From the NCBI GenBank assembly GCA_965248805.1, contig CBDFKJ010000009.1, forward strand, positions 744,001-808,000: a stretch of DNA of 64,000 bases. Reading direction: 5' to 3'. How positions within the stretch are numbered: position 1 is the stretch's first letter; every line of letters starts with the position of its first letter. Positions 27,127 through 36,075 of this stretch are shown one piece after another. Below the pieces are notes generated by a model. That model searched no databases and had not been told where the DNA came from. It saw nothing but the letters and a program-made list of their open reading frames with translations. The position numbers and the translations under genes were made by a program. Source of the DNA: CBDFKJ01 sp965248805. Its GTDB lineage: Bacteria; Pseudomonadota; Alphaproteobacteria; UBA6615.

Positions 27127-27678
27127 ATGCCGATCCGGGGTTTCCACGCGGTTGCACCATCGGTGTTCGAGACCGATGCCGATCCCGTCACCGTCGATTG
27201 CGAACAAATCGGGTCCCTGATTGAAGCCGCTCGCACCCAGCCTAGCGGGCGGGCGCGGCTGCTGTTGCACCCGGACCGCGAGGACAGCCTTCACGAGATG
27301 ATCATCGCGCTACCGGCGAAGAGCTGCGACCACCCTCATATCAACACCAAGTCCGGAAAGTCCTTCACTGCCGTATCTGGCCAGTTCGCCGTCATGCATT
27401 TCTCCGATGACGGCGCCCGCTCTACACCGGTCATCCTCTCCGCCGGCACTCTGCCGGGCGCCACTGTGACGCGGCTGCGAAAGCCCGCCTGGCACACCAT
27501 CATTCCGCTAGCCGGCGATACGGTCTTCATCGAAACCATCATCGGGCCATTCACGGGCAATCGGTTCGCCGAGTGGTTTCCCGCCGCAGGATCGGAGCAG
27601 CGGCATGAGGCGGACGAGCGTCTGCGCCGGCTCGCCCGTGACGCTGCGGCTCGCCTTGCGCCCGTTCCTCAGCGGTGA
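27127..27678 (+). CDS. WbuC-like cupin-fold protein
   Basis: A 183-residue protein. It carries RARLLLHPDREDSLHEMII (42-60) and HPHINTKSGKSFTAVSGQ (69-86), the two blocks of the WbuC family of cupin-fold metalloproteins found in O-antigen loci. WbuC proteins are small; their function is not established. It ends the operon, three bases after the FkbM gene. A convergent gene follows on the other strand 28 bases later. Confidence 0.75.
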   Translation: MPIRGFHAVAPSVFETDADPVTVDCEQIGSLIEAARTQPSGRARLLLHPDREDSLHEMIIALPAKSCDHPHINTKSGKSFTAVSGQFAVMHFSDDGARSTPVILSAGTLPGATVTRLRKPAWHTIIPLAGDTVFIETIIGPFTGNRFAEWFPAAGSEQRHEADERLRRLARDAAARLAPVPQR

Positions 27679-27706
27679 GCGATAGAGCCGCCGGCGCGTT
27701 ATTCAT

Positions 27707-28776
27707 TCAGGTTCTCATGTCATGCAAAATGAAGACCGCCGCGTTCGGGCCATAGTTGATGAACGGGCACGTGTCGTAGTGGTCGCGCCGGGAGTCGATG
27801 AATTCCCGAAAGGCGCGTCGCTGACCGTAGCGCGGGTTCGCCCGGTTGCAATTCCAATCGTCGAACATGAGCACCGTTCCGTCCTGCAGCACGCCGTGGT
27901 GGTCTAGCCCGTCGAGCACTTCCTTGGTCGAACTGTAAAGGTCGCAGTCGAGATGCACGATTGCGGCTTTGCACGACAGCGGCTCGGTAAGGGTGTCGGC
28001 GTAGTAGCCGCGCATCATTTTGATGCGGGGCCGACTGATGACGGTTGCCAGGCGATCACGGATGTGACCGTCCAGCGAGAGGCCAGATTCGGCGAACATC
28101 TCATCCGGCAAGTGCATGTTCTGACGCCAGATGCCACGCTGAATGTCGTAGGAGGCGGCATCGACGGCGTCGGACACCACAGGCAGGCCGACGAAGAAAT
28201 CGAACAACCACAAGCGACAGGCGTAAAGCACGTCACGCAAAGTCTCGGCGAAGATGCGCGCGGTCCAACCGCCGAGGACACCGAATTCGAGGACGTCGCC
28301 GTCGATCCCCCGGCTGGCCGCGAAGTCGACGCAGCGTCCGATGGCCTCGCGGTACCTTGCTTCCGCGCGCGGCTTGTCCCATTGCGCCAACGTTTGCTTG
28401 GTGAGGTCGAAGGGCGTGCGCCGCTTGCCGAACAGGGACCGCTCTCCCGCCAAGAGGCGGGCGAGTTCGGCACGGCTTTCGTCCGAATCGGGGTTCAGTT
28501 CGACTGCGCACACGAGCAGGTCGATGGCCTCTTGGGTCTGCCCCCGATCGCGAGCTGCGATCGCCTCTGTGAAAGTCTCCTTGGCGATGGCGTCGACGTG
28601 CTGCTTGGCGGGACCGAAGCGGTTGCCGATGCGCATGGCGCGCAGAAAGTGCGTGAGGGCCAACTCTCGGTCGCCCGATTGCAGGGCGGAAACGCCACCC
28701 TCGACGGCGGCGTCACAGAGATGTATGCATCGCTGTCGCGGCCGTCGACCCGCAAGTGTCGGGTGTCATCGTCCAT
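27707..28776 (-). pseudogene. TPR-TylF-like methyltransferase, N-terminal frameshift
   Basis: From 28663 down, the frame encodes 318 residues: TPR-like helices (TQEAIDLLVCAVELNPDSDE) then a TylF/MycF-type methyltransferase (VLEFGVLGGWTARIFAE, AAIVHLDCDLYSSTKEVL, MFDDWNCNRANP). The annotated start would be TTG 28663 without a ribosome site. In the same frame coding continues upstream (CDAAVEGGVSALQSGDRELA) until a stop near 28770. A better start, ATG 28776 after AAAGGA, reads MDDDTRHLRVDGRDSDAYIS in another frame. So a one-base indel near 28715-28735 probably separates start and body. TylF enzymes methylate sugar hydroxyls, so this gene belongs to the glycan region. Confidence 0.7.
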
Positions 28777-28983
28777 ACTGATTGTCCTTTCCCGGCGCCC
28801 CTACCGCTCGTAGCCGGAGGCGCACGCGCCGCCGCTATCGATGTGTCGGCGACGAGTCTCCGTGGCGTGGCGGCGCTCTTATAGCAAATCATCGCTTGCA
28901 CTTGAGCGGACCTACCGCTGGATACACGACCAGATGGTCGGTAACCCGTCAACGCCCCGAACAGCGGCCAGCTGATGCAGCGC

Positions 28984-30483
28984 TTAGGGCTGCTGCATCA
29001 GATCGAGCAGCGGGCTTAGATCTGCGCCGTTGAGCAGGACGTTGCCGTCACTACCGACGGCAAAGTTGTAACGCAGGCGGCTCGGACCGCCGTCTGCCGT
29101 GACCGGTTCGCCGAGGCCCTGCAGCAGCATCAGCATGCCGATGGCGCCGGCCACGTCCGTATTTTCCGGATCGGCGCGCATGATCTCGATGGCTCGGTCC
29201 AGCCCCTCGAGTTCGAGCGTCAACTCCCCGATCGCGCCATAGGGCGAGGCGGCGTTGACCCTGGCCTCCGCTTGCATTTCAGCGAGTGCCGCCGGCGCCA
29301 CCAGGCTTGCGTGACGGACGCGCAGAATAACGCCAGCGGCGCCAAGCAGTTGCTGAAATTCGCCGAGCATAACAAGCGGCGCCAAGGGTGCGCCGGCGCC
29401 GGGCGCCTCGCTGGTTTGCGCTACTACCGACGACACGGTGCGCAGTACCTGCGCCATCGGTACGTTGATGATTTCCATATCCAGGTCGAAGGCGCGGGGC
29501 ATCAACGGCGCCGTTGAGTCCGAAACCAGCCCACCCAACTCGACATCGCCCAATGCGACACGGGTGCCTAACGTGCCGCGGCCTTCGACCATGTCACTCC
29601 ACCCCGATTCGAACAGCACCTGGCCGATCGCGAAGCCCGCAATCGCGCCCAACTCCGAGTCGCTGACTCGCAGACCGACGGCAGCGAAGCTCGAATCGAT
29701 GCGGCCCATGGCTATATGCTCATAGAAATCGGCGGCGGTATTCAATGCCTCCTCCGACATGCCGGCCTGCGGCCACATTGACAGAGGATCGAACTGCAGC
29801 GCCTGTACCATGGCGCCATAGGATGCCAGATCGACGCTTTCCAATTGCGAGCGGGCCGTAAACGCTTCGACGCGCGCCAACGTTGGGCCGGTATCCGGCC
29901 CAACCGAGACGCCATCGACATGCAATGTGGTGGCCGAGTTCCAACGCGTGTCGTTTGTTTGCGTCGAATCTCGGTCCAGCGTCAGTCGGCCGGTGCGAAG
30001 GGGCATTTCGCCCCCAGCGTGGACCTCGATACTGTCGATCGCAATGTCCATGGTCGCAAAAGCAAATATCGATGGGTCCCAGACGCCGGTGAAGTGCCGT
30101 TCGCCGAACAGGGCTTCACCTGTCTTGCCCGAAGGATGGATGAGTGTCACGCGCGCGGGCAGGGCGATGTCCAGGCTCAGCCGCTCACCTTGCTCCGTTC
30201 GCACGTGCATGGCGATGTCGCCAAGCCCGATCCGCTCGCCGAGCAGCACCCATTCCATCTCTTGCAGCAGAACGGCAAAACCGTCGCCCTCTTGTGTGAT
30301 CGTAGGCTCGGTGGCGACCAAGAGCCCGCCGGCCATGCCGGGACGTTGGGCGTAGAAGCCCACTAGCTCGTCTACAAAGGCGCGGGTCTCCGCCTCGGTG
30401 AGGGCGTGTGCGGGCGCGGCCCACCCAAGCAGTGCCGCCAAGCCCGCCGCGGCGATCGGGAACAATGCCAGCAAGCGCGTCAC
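28984..30483 (-). CDS. Exported protein of unknown function (DUF2125-like)
   Basis: A 499-residue protein with a good signal peptide: Arg near the start, a hydrophobic core LLALFPIAAAGLAALLGW and cleavage after APAHA (about residue 28). The mature part is acidic and beta-rich with no recognised catalytic motif. The pattern of periplasmic beta proteins of about 500 residues in alphaproteobacteria resembles DUF2125 family members, but that match is by impression only. It is intact, separated from the next gene on the minus strand (AbrB-like) by about 60 bases. Confidence 0.55.
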   Translation of the reverse strand: MTRLLALFPIAAAGLAALLGWAAPAHALTEAETRAFVDELVGFYAQRPGMAGGLLVATEPTITQEGDGFAVLLQEMEWVLLGERIGLGDIAMHVRTEQGERLSLDIALPARVTLIHPSGKTGEALFGERHFTGVWDPSIFAFATMDIAIDSIEVHAGGEMPLRTGRLTLDRDSTQTNDTRWNSATTLHVDGVSVGPDTGPTLARVEAFTARSQLESVDLASYGAMVQALQFDPLSMWPQAGMSEEALNTAADFYEHIAMGRIDSSFAAVGLRVSDSELGAIAGFAIGQVLFESGWSDMVEGRGTLGTRVALGDVELGGLVSDSTAPLMPRAFDLDMEIINVPMAQVLRTVSSVVAQTSEAPGAGAPLAPLVMLGEFQQLLGAAGVILRVRHASLVAPAALAEMQAEARVNAASPYGAIGELTLELEGLDRAIEIMRADPENTDVAGAIGMLMLLQGLGEPVTADGGPSRLRYNFAVGSDGNVLLNGADLSPLLDLMQQP

Positions 30484-30546
30484 ATCAGTCTCCTTTGGTT
30501 CGCTCGGCAGTTCAGTCTGGACCGGCCATGCGAGACCGACCTCGGT

Positions 30547-31633
30547 TCAGCGGCGCTCGTGTGCCGCAGTGGTCGACCGGCGCAGGCGGCCGATCGCGAG
30601 GCGATAGATCAGTGGCGCGGTGATCACCACCAGTGCAATTCGCGCCGCATTATGCGTGGCTACGAACGCGGCGTCGATATCTAGAGTGAGCGCCACAAGG
30701 CTCATCTCGGCAGGTCCGCCCGGCATGAACGCCAGCGCCAGGGCCGGAAAGGACAACCCCGCCAGACGGGCGATGATCCATGCTAGGCTCGCCGCCACGG
30801 CAATCATCGCCAAGGCCGGGAGCAAGCCGCGCCATATCGTGCCCGCGACGAACTTTACCGAACCTCCTTGAAAGCGCGCCCCGATGACGGCGCCCATCAC
30901 GATCTGCGCCAAGACCATCACTTCCGACGGTGGCCGTGAGTCGCAGAGGCCAATCACGTGCACGATGGCGCTGGCGACGAGCGCGCCAAGCATTGGGGCG
31001 GCCGACAGGCGAAACACGCGGGCGCAGAAGCCACCGACGGCGGCGCATCCGGCGAGAATGGCAAGCTCGGCGGACGCCAGGTCGCGCAAGCCGGCGGTGC
31101 CCACCGAGATGCCGGAGGGTTCGATGTCCATCGCCCCAGCGAAACCAAAGCGGTACGATGGTGACGACCAGGAAAATCCGCAAAGCATGGGTCAGGCTAA
31201 TGACACGCACGTCACCGCCGACGGCGGCGCCGAATACGATCATCTCCGCCAGCCCGCCTGGAACGGAGGCGAAGTACGATGTCGTCGGCGTGTAGGAGGC
31301 GGTGCGGCGCATGAGTGCGAGCGCCGCCGCGCCGGCCGTCAGGGTCACAAGAGGTAGGGCCACCAGGCTGACCGGCCACTGCGGCAACTGATGGATCAGG
31401 GCGGGCGTGAATGCGCTGCCCAGCATGACACCGAGTACGACGACCATCGCGGTGCGTATTTTCCCGGGTATGTAGATCCTGACACCGGCCAACGATGCGA
31501 CCGTAGTCGCCGTCATCCCCCCCAGCATCCAAGCCAGGGGGACGCCGAGCCATTCGAAGCCACCGCCGCCCGCCGCGCCGATCGCCAACGTGCGGCCAAA
31601 CATCAAGCCGCTCGATCGCATCCATGCCGTCAC
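30547..31633 (-). pseudogene. AbrB-family (duplicated) membrane protein, frameshifted
   Basis: Two overlapping frames together give one AbrB/ammonia-monooxygenase-like membrane protein. The upstream frame (from 31633) reads GVPLAWMLGGMTATTVASLAG, YFASVPGGLAEMIVFGA and ends its homology at VVTIVPLWFRWG. The downstream frame continues LPALAMIAVAASLAWI and LAFMPGGPAEMSLVAL to 30547. The two PGG(P/L)AEM repeats are the tandem halves of this family. The change of frame lies near a CCCC run at about 31133-31137, one base out of step. The intact protein would have about 360 residues and ten or so membrane helices. The role of the family is unclear. Confidence 0.75.
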
Positions 31634-31639
31634 GTCGGA

Positions 31640-32609
31640 TTAATCTGCGTCAACATACCGGCCCAGCCGCACGGCGGTCTGCCCCGCGGTCAGACGGCCT
31701 GATGGCATGATGAGGACGCAGTTGTCGTAAGGCGTGCGGATGGACACGTCGCCATCGACCGCGAGAACGGTCCCGGCCTTGGCGATCGTCTCCATACCGT
31801 TGTAGTCGTCGGTGAACTGAAATGCGTCGGTGCGGATGGTGACGGCTTCGGTGACTTCGATAAGGCGCTGCGTCGGCGGCGGCTCCATCGACACATGGTC
31901 CGCTATAACCCGGTTTTCGATGGTTCCCACCGCGGCCAGGAAGCGGAGCAAGGTCTCGATCGCGACGTCCCGGGCGGCCTCCTGCCAGTGCTGACCGCAT
32001 TCGACCAACAGCGCGTTTTGCGGCGCCCGGGGCGCACCGAAGTGACCATAGTCGCGCAGGCGCTGGCCGCTGCCGTGACCGCGATCGCTGACGACGATCT
32101 GTGGCACACCGACCCGGCGCGCTAGCGCGCGTCCCTTGTCGAGCGGACCGGCCATCATCAGGGGCGCGGTGTCGTGCTGCATGGAGTGGATGTCGAGGAG
32201 CAGATCGACCGAGTCCACAAAAGCCCGCAGCGCGCGTGCGCGGCGCAACTCCGCACTGTCGTGCGGTCCGGCTAGCACCGCGGCCGACCACAATCGGTTG
32301 AAGTCCTCATCGACAAAACGCGATGCCAGCGGCTGGGCCGTGTCGAACTGGTGGTAGGCAGCCACATTCATGAACGCCAGGGTCAGGCGGCCGGCGCTCG
32401 GCCGGATGCCGCTCGCGTGCAGGAAATCGAGTGCGTGCGCGCCGCACAACTCGTTGCCATGGACAAGGGCGGAGATCATCACGTGCGGCCCCGACCGGCC
32501 GCTGTCAAAGGTCGTGACGTTAGTCGAGGCCCGTGTTGCCATTGCGGTGGGCGCTGATATCGATCGCGGCCAGCTCGAGCGGGTAGGTTCTGTGGGGATG
32601 CTTCGCCAT
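31640..32609 (-). pseudogene. Succinylglutamate desuccinylase/aspartoacylase family, frameshifted near start
   Basis: A zinc carboxypeptidase-like deacylase with the ligand motif LVHGNELCGAHAL and the conserved LLDIHSMQHD and VECGQHW. The N-terminal reading begins at ATG 32609 (MAKHPHRTYPLELAAIDIS), hits TAA after NTGLD, and the body continues one frame over at VTTFDSGRSGP. The extra base is in a TAAC sequence near 32521, where TAC (Tyr) is expected. It ends seven bases before the AbrB-like gene's start, so the two were probably cotranscribed. Substrates in the family include N-acyl amino acids; the specific one is unknown. Confidence 0.75.
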
Positions 32610-32706
32610 GGCGTCGCCGCAAATCCGCGCATCGTATGCGATGGCGCAAGCTATCGGTTGGACGACACGCGGACCACGGTTTTCCGGCGCCGCGGATGCC
32701 TGCTGC

Positions 32707-33519
32707 TCACGGCATGAATTGTTCTTTCAGCGTGCGTTCTTCGAGGCTGTGTTCGGGGTCGAACAGCAGAGTCATCGCCACGTCGTTCTTCTGCACCACG
32801 TCGACTTCGACAACGTCGCGCACCTCGGTCGCGTCGGCGACGGCGCTGACCGGTCGCTTGTCCGGCTCCAGGATCGTGATGGTCACGCGCGCGGTTTGCG
32901 GCAACAGCGCGCCGCGCCAGCGCCGCGGGCGGAATGCGCTGATCGGCGTCAGCGCCAGCAGGCTCGCCGCCAGCGGTATGATCGGGCCGTGCGCCGACAG
33001 GTTGTAGGCGGTGCTGCCGGCGGGGGTCGCCACTAAGACGCCGTCGCAAATCAGCTCTGTCAGGCGCACGATGCCGTCGACGCTGACGCGCAGCTTCGCG
33101 GCTTGGCGTGACTGGCGCAACAACGAGACTTCGTTGATTGCGAGCGCCTTGCTCACGACACCGTCGATGGAGGTCGCGCGCATGCGCAACGGATGTAGCT
33201 GCACCGAGGCCGCGTTGGCCACCCGCGCCGGCAGGTCGTCCTCGGCGTAGTCGTTCATCAGGAAGCCGACGCTGCCGCAGTTCATGCCGAAGAACGGCAC
33301 GCTGCGGTCGAGATAGTGATGCATCGTCTGCAGCATGAAGCCGTCGCCGCCCAGTGCGACGATAGCGTTGGCATCCTCCGGCGCGGCATCGGCGTATTGC
33401 GCCCGCAGGTGCTTTCGCGCGGCGTGCGCCTCGTCGGTGTCGGCCGCGACGATCGCCAAACGGCGGATTGCGTCGCGGTCGTCTGGCCGTTCTGTCACGG
33501 GATGGGCGGTTGCGGTCAT
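32707..33519 (-). CDS. nadK: NAD kinase
   Basis: A 270-residue protein. The NAD-kinase signature is AIVALGGDGFMLQTMH with GGDG at 57-60; NCGSVGFLMND and ALAINEVSLLRQS follow. The second family motif is ATPAGSTAYNLSAHGPI. It phosphorylates NAD to NADP in the cytoplasm and is essential in most bacteria. Start ATG 33519 (MTATAHPV) is preferred over the further upstream codon because the extension is low complexity. It is intact although neighbouring genes are broken. Confidence 0.93.
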   Translation of the reverse strand: MTATAHPVTERPDDRDAIRRLAIVAADTDEAHAARKHLRAQYADAAPEDANAIVALGGDGFMLQTMHHYLDRSVPFFGMNCGSVGFLMNDYAEDDLPARVANAASVQLHPLRMRATSIDGVVSKALAINEVSLLRQSRQAAKLRVSVDGIVRLTELICDGVLVATPAGSTAYNLSAHGPIIPLAASLLALTPISAFRPRRWRGALLPQTARVTITILEPDKRPVSAVADATEVRDVVEVDVVQKNDVAMTLLFDPEHSLEERTLKEQFMP

Positions 33520-33595
33520 GCGGCTACCGTCATGACGTGCTGCTTCGGCTGCGCCACCGCGCGCCAGCACGGTCCATCGGTTCGCAAGCGTAGTG

Positions 33596-34615
33596 TCAGC
33601 CGCCGGTGACGCTCATGTGGCGGCCAACCGCTGGCTGCGCGCGTCTGCGGTCGATGATGAAATCGTGACCCTTGGGCTTGCGCGTGATCGCTTCGCGGAT
33701 GGCGTCGGTGAGCAAGGCGTCGTCTTCGCTGGCCCGCAGCGGGCTGCGGAGATCGGCGGCGTCCTCCTGGCCCAGGCACATGAATAGCGTGCCGGTACAG
33801 GTCAGGCGCACGCGGTTGCAGCTCTCGCAGAAATTGTGCGTCAGCGGCGTGATGAAGCCCAGCTTGCGGCCAGTCTCGCCGACCTCGACGTAGCGCGCCG
33901 GACCACCCGACTTGTAGTCGATGTCGGTCAGGGTCCAGTTCTCGGCGATCTTGGCCCGCACCATGCTGAGCGGCAGGTACTGGTCGACGCGGTTTTCGTT
34001 GCCGATATCGCCCATGGGCATGATCTCGATGATGGTCATGTCGAAGCCCATTTCGCCGCACCAGGCGAGCATGGTGTCGAATTCGTCGTCGTTGACGCCC
34101 TTGATCGCCACCATGTTGATCTTGACGGCCAGCCCGGCTTCCTTGGCCGCGGCCAAGCCGGCGTAGACCTTGTCCAGCTTGCCCCAGCGGGTGATCGCCT
34201 GGAACTTGTCCGGATCGCGAGTGTCCAGCGAGACATTGATGCGCTTGACGCCGGCCTCGGCGAGCTTGCCGGCGAAGCGGGTGAGCTGCGTGGCGTTGGT
34301 GGTGAGCGTCAGTTCGTCCAGCTCGCCCGACTTGACCAGGCCGCCCAGGCTCTCGATCAGCCAGATGACGTTGCGCCGCACCAGTGGCTCGCCGCCCGTC
34401 AGACGCAGTTTGCGCACGCCCAGGCGCACGAAATTGCGGCACATCCGATCGAGCTCCTCCAGCGTCAGCACTTCGGTCTTGGGCAAGAACGTCATGTCCT
34501 CGGCCATGCAATAGACGCAGCGGAGGTCGCAGCGGTCGGTGACCGAAACACGCAGGTAGCTAATGGGCCGCGCGAACGGGTCGATCAGTTTCTCTTCCGC
34601 CAATGTCATGGCCAT
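33596..34615 (-). CDS. moaA: GTP 3',8-cyclase MoaA
   Basis: A 339-residue radical-SAM enzyme. CDLRCVYC (29-36) binds the N-terminal 4Fe-4S cluster and SAM, and KLRLTGGEPLVRR follows. The C-terminal Cys set is FCESCNRVRLTCTG, the second cluster that binds GTP. The protein ends VTGG, the MoaA C-terminal Gly-Gly. It makes 3',8-cyclo-7,8-dihydro-GTP, the first step of molybdenum cofactor synthesis. The start at ATG 34615 (MAMTLAEEK) follows AAGGGACGGAA; the longer frame upstream is unlikely. It is divergent from pyrE across about 180 bases that must hold both promoters. Confidence 0.95.
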   Translation of the reverse strand: MAMTLAEEKLIDPFARPISYLRVSVTDRCDLRCVYCMAEDMTFLPKTEVLTLEELDRMCRNFVRLGVRKLRLTGGEPLVRRNVIWLIESLGGLVKSGELDELTLTTNATQLTRFAGKLAEAGVKRINVSLDTRDPDKFQAITRWGKLDKVYAGLAAAKEAGLAVKINMVAIKGVNDDEFDTMLAWCGEMGFDMTIIEIMPMGDIGNENRVDQYLPLSMVRAKIAENWTLTDIDYKSGGPARYVEVGETGRKLGFITPLTHNFCESCNRVRLTCTGTLFMCLGQEDAADLRSPLRASEDDALLTDAIREAITRKPKGHDFIIDRRRAQPAVGRHMSVTGG

Positions 34616-34795
34616 TTCCGTCCCTTCGTTCAAACGCCGTTTGCGGCGCCGTCGTGCATCGCGACTTTGTAACATAGCTGCGCCCGCCTCGCCAGCAAGG
34701 GCGGGGTTACCTCGGGCGAGCCGCTTGTTTGACAGGGCTGGCCGCGGCATCGATAACGCGGCCGTGAGCGGCATATGGCTTAGCGAGGATCCGCG

Positions 34796-35455
34796 GTGGC
34801 TGAAGCGGCGAACGACTCTCGGATTACGGCTCGGATATTGCTGGAAATTCAAGCGGTTGACTTCCGCCCCGTGCGGCCGTTCAGGCACACGTCGGGGCGG
34901 CTCAGTCCCAGCTACATCGACTGCCGCAAGATCATATCATATCCGCGTGAGCGCGCGCGGCTGATGGACCTTGCGGTGGCGCGGATCGAGCGCGAGATCG
35001 GCCGCGACGCCGTCGACGTGGTGGCCGGCGGCGAGACCGCGGGCATTCCGTTCGCGGCCTGGATCGCCGAGCGCCTGACGCTGCCGATGGTCTATGTGCG
35101 CAAGGCACCCAAGGGCGTGGGCCGGATGGCTCAGATCGAGGGCGATCTGAGCGACGGCGCGCGCGCTCTGCTGGTCGAAGACTTGGCGACCGACGCGGGC
35201 AGCAAGGTCAACTTCGTCAACGCCCTGCGCGGCGCCGGCGCACGCGTCAGCGATGCGTTCGTGGTTTTCTCTTACGGCATCTTCCCGCAGGCGCAAGCGA
35301 CGCTGGCCGAGCTGGATTTGCGTTTGCACGCCCTGGCGACCTGGTGGGATATTCTGGCCGAGGCGCGGGCCGGGGAGCATTTCCCGGCGGCAACGTTGGC
35401 CGCCGTCGAGGCCTACTTACGCGACCCGAACGGCTGGACGCCGAACGGAGACTAG
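34796..35455 (+). CDS. pyrE: Orotate phosphoribosyltransferase
   Basis: A 219-residue PRTase. VVAGGETAGIPFAAWIA (75-91), YVRKAPKGVGRMAQIEG (100-116) and the PRPP loop VEDLATDAGSK (127-137) are the OPRTase signatures. It converts orotate and PRPP to OMP in pyrimidine synthesis. It starts with GTG 34796, after GAGG. The residues DCRKIISYP place it in the type found in alphaproteobacteria. Intact. Confidence 0.92.
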   Translation: MAEAANDSRITARILLEIQAVDFRPVRPFRHTSGRLSPSYIDCRKIISYPRERARLMDLAVARIEREIGRDAVDVVAGGETAGIPFAAWIAERLTLPMVYVRKAPKGVGRMAQIEGDLSDGARALLVEDLATDAGSKVNFVNALRGAGARVSDAFVVFSYGIFPQAQATLAELDLRLHALATWWDILAEARAGEHFPAATLAAVEAYLRDPNGWTPNGD

Positions 35456-35466
35456 GTCCGGCACAG

Positions 35467-36064
35467 CTAGTCCCTATTCCTCATTTCCCGCGCGGCGCCT
35501 GGCTCTGGCTGGCGGTCATCGGCCGGCTGCGTGTCGTGGCCGTCCCCAAGTGCCCGCTGCATGACGACCGTGTCGACCCATCGGCCGAGCTTGAAGCCGA
35601 CGGCGACGAGCGTGCCGACGTGACGGAAGCCGAGCTGTTTGTGTAGGGCAATGGAGCCTGCGTTGCCGCTGTCGCCGACGATCGCGATCATTTGGCGCCA
35701 TGGCCCCGACTCGCAACGGGAGATCAGACCGGCCAGTAGCGCCCGGCCGATGCCCCGTCCCTGCATCCCGTTCGCCACATAGACGGAGTCTTCGATGGTA
35801 TTACGGTAGGCCGGACGCGGCCGATAGGGCGTCGCATAGCTGTAGCCGACGACTTGGCCGTTAAGTTCCGCAGCCAGATTAGGGAAGACCGAGGTTCAGG
35901 ATGCCTTGCCGTCGTGACTGCAACTCTTCCGTCGTGGGTGGCACCTCCTCGAACGTTGCCAGCCCGTCCAGCACTTCGTGCGCGTAAACCGTCTGGATCG
36001 TCGGCATGTCGGCTTCGGTTGCATCCCGAACGGTGAGCTCCGAAGAGGGGCGGGCTTGGCTCAT
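35467..36064 (-). pseudogene. GNAT N-acetyltransferase (phosphinothricin acetyltransferase type), frameshifted
   Basis: The N-terminal frame from ATG 36064 reads LTVRDATEADMPTIQTVYAH, then FEEVPPTTEEL, and stops right after QGILNLGLP. The rest lies one frame over: NLAAELNGQVVGYSYA, then GRGIGRALLAGLI, the acetyl-CoA loop, to 35467. The shift is a single extra base in TAATC near 35878 where TAT (Tyr) is expected. The ABC gene starts 12 bases upstream of this gene's start. Enzymes of this type acetylate phosphinothricin or methionine sulfoximine. Confidence 0.78.
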
Positions 36065-36075
36065 TCGGCACTGGG

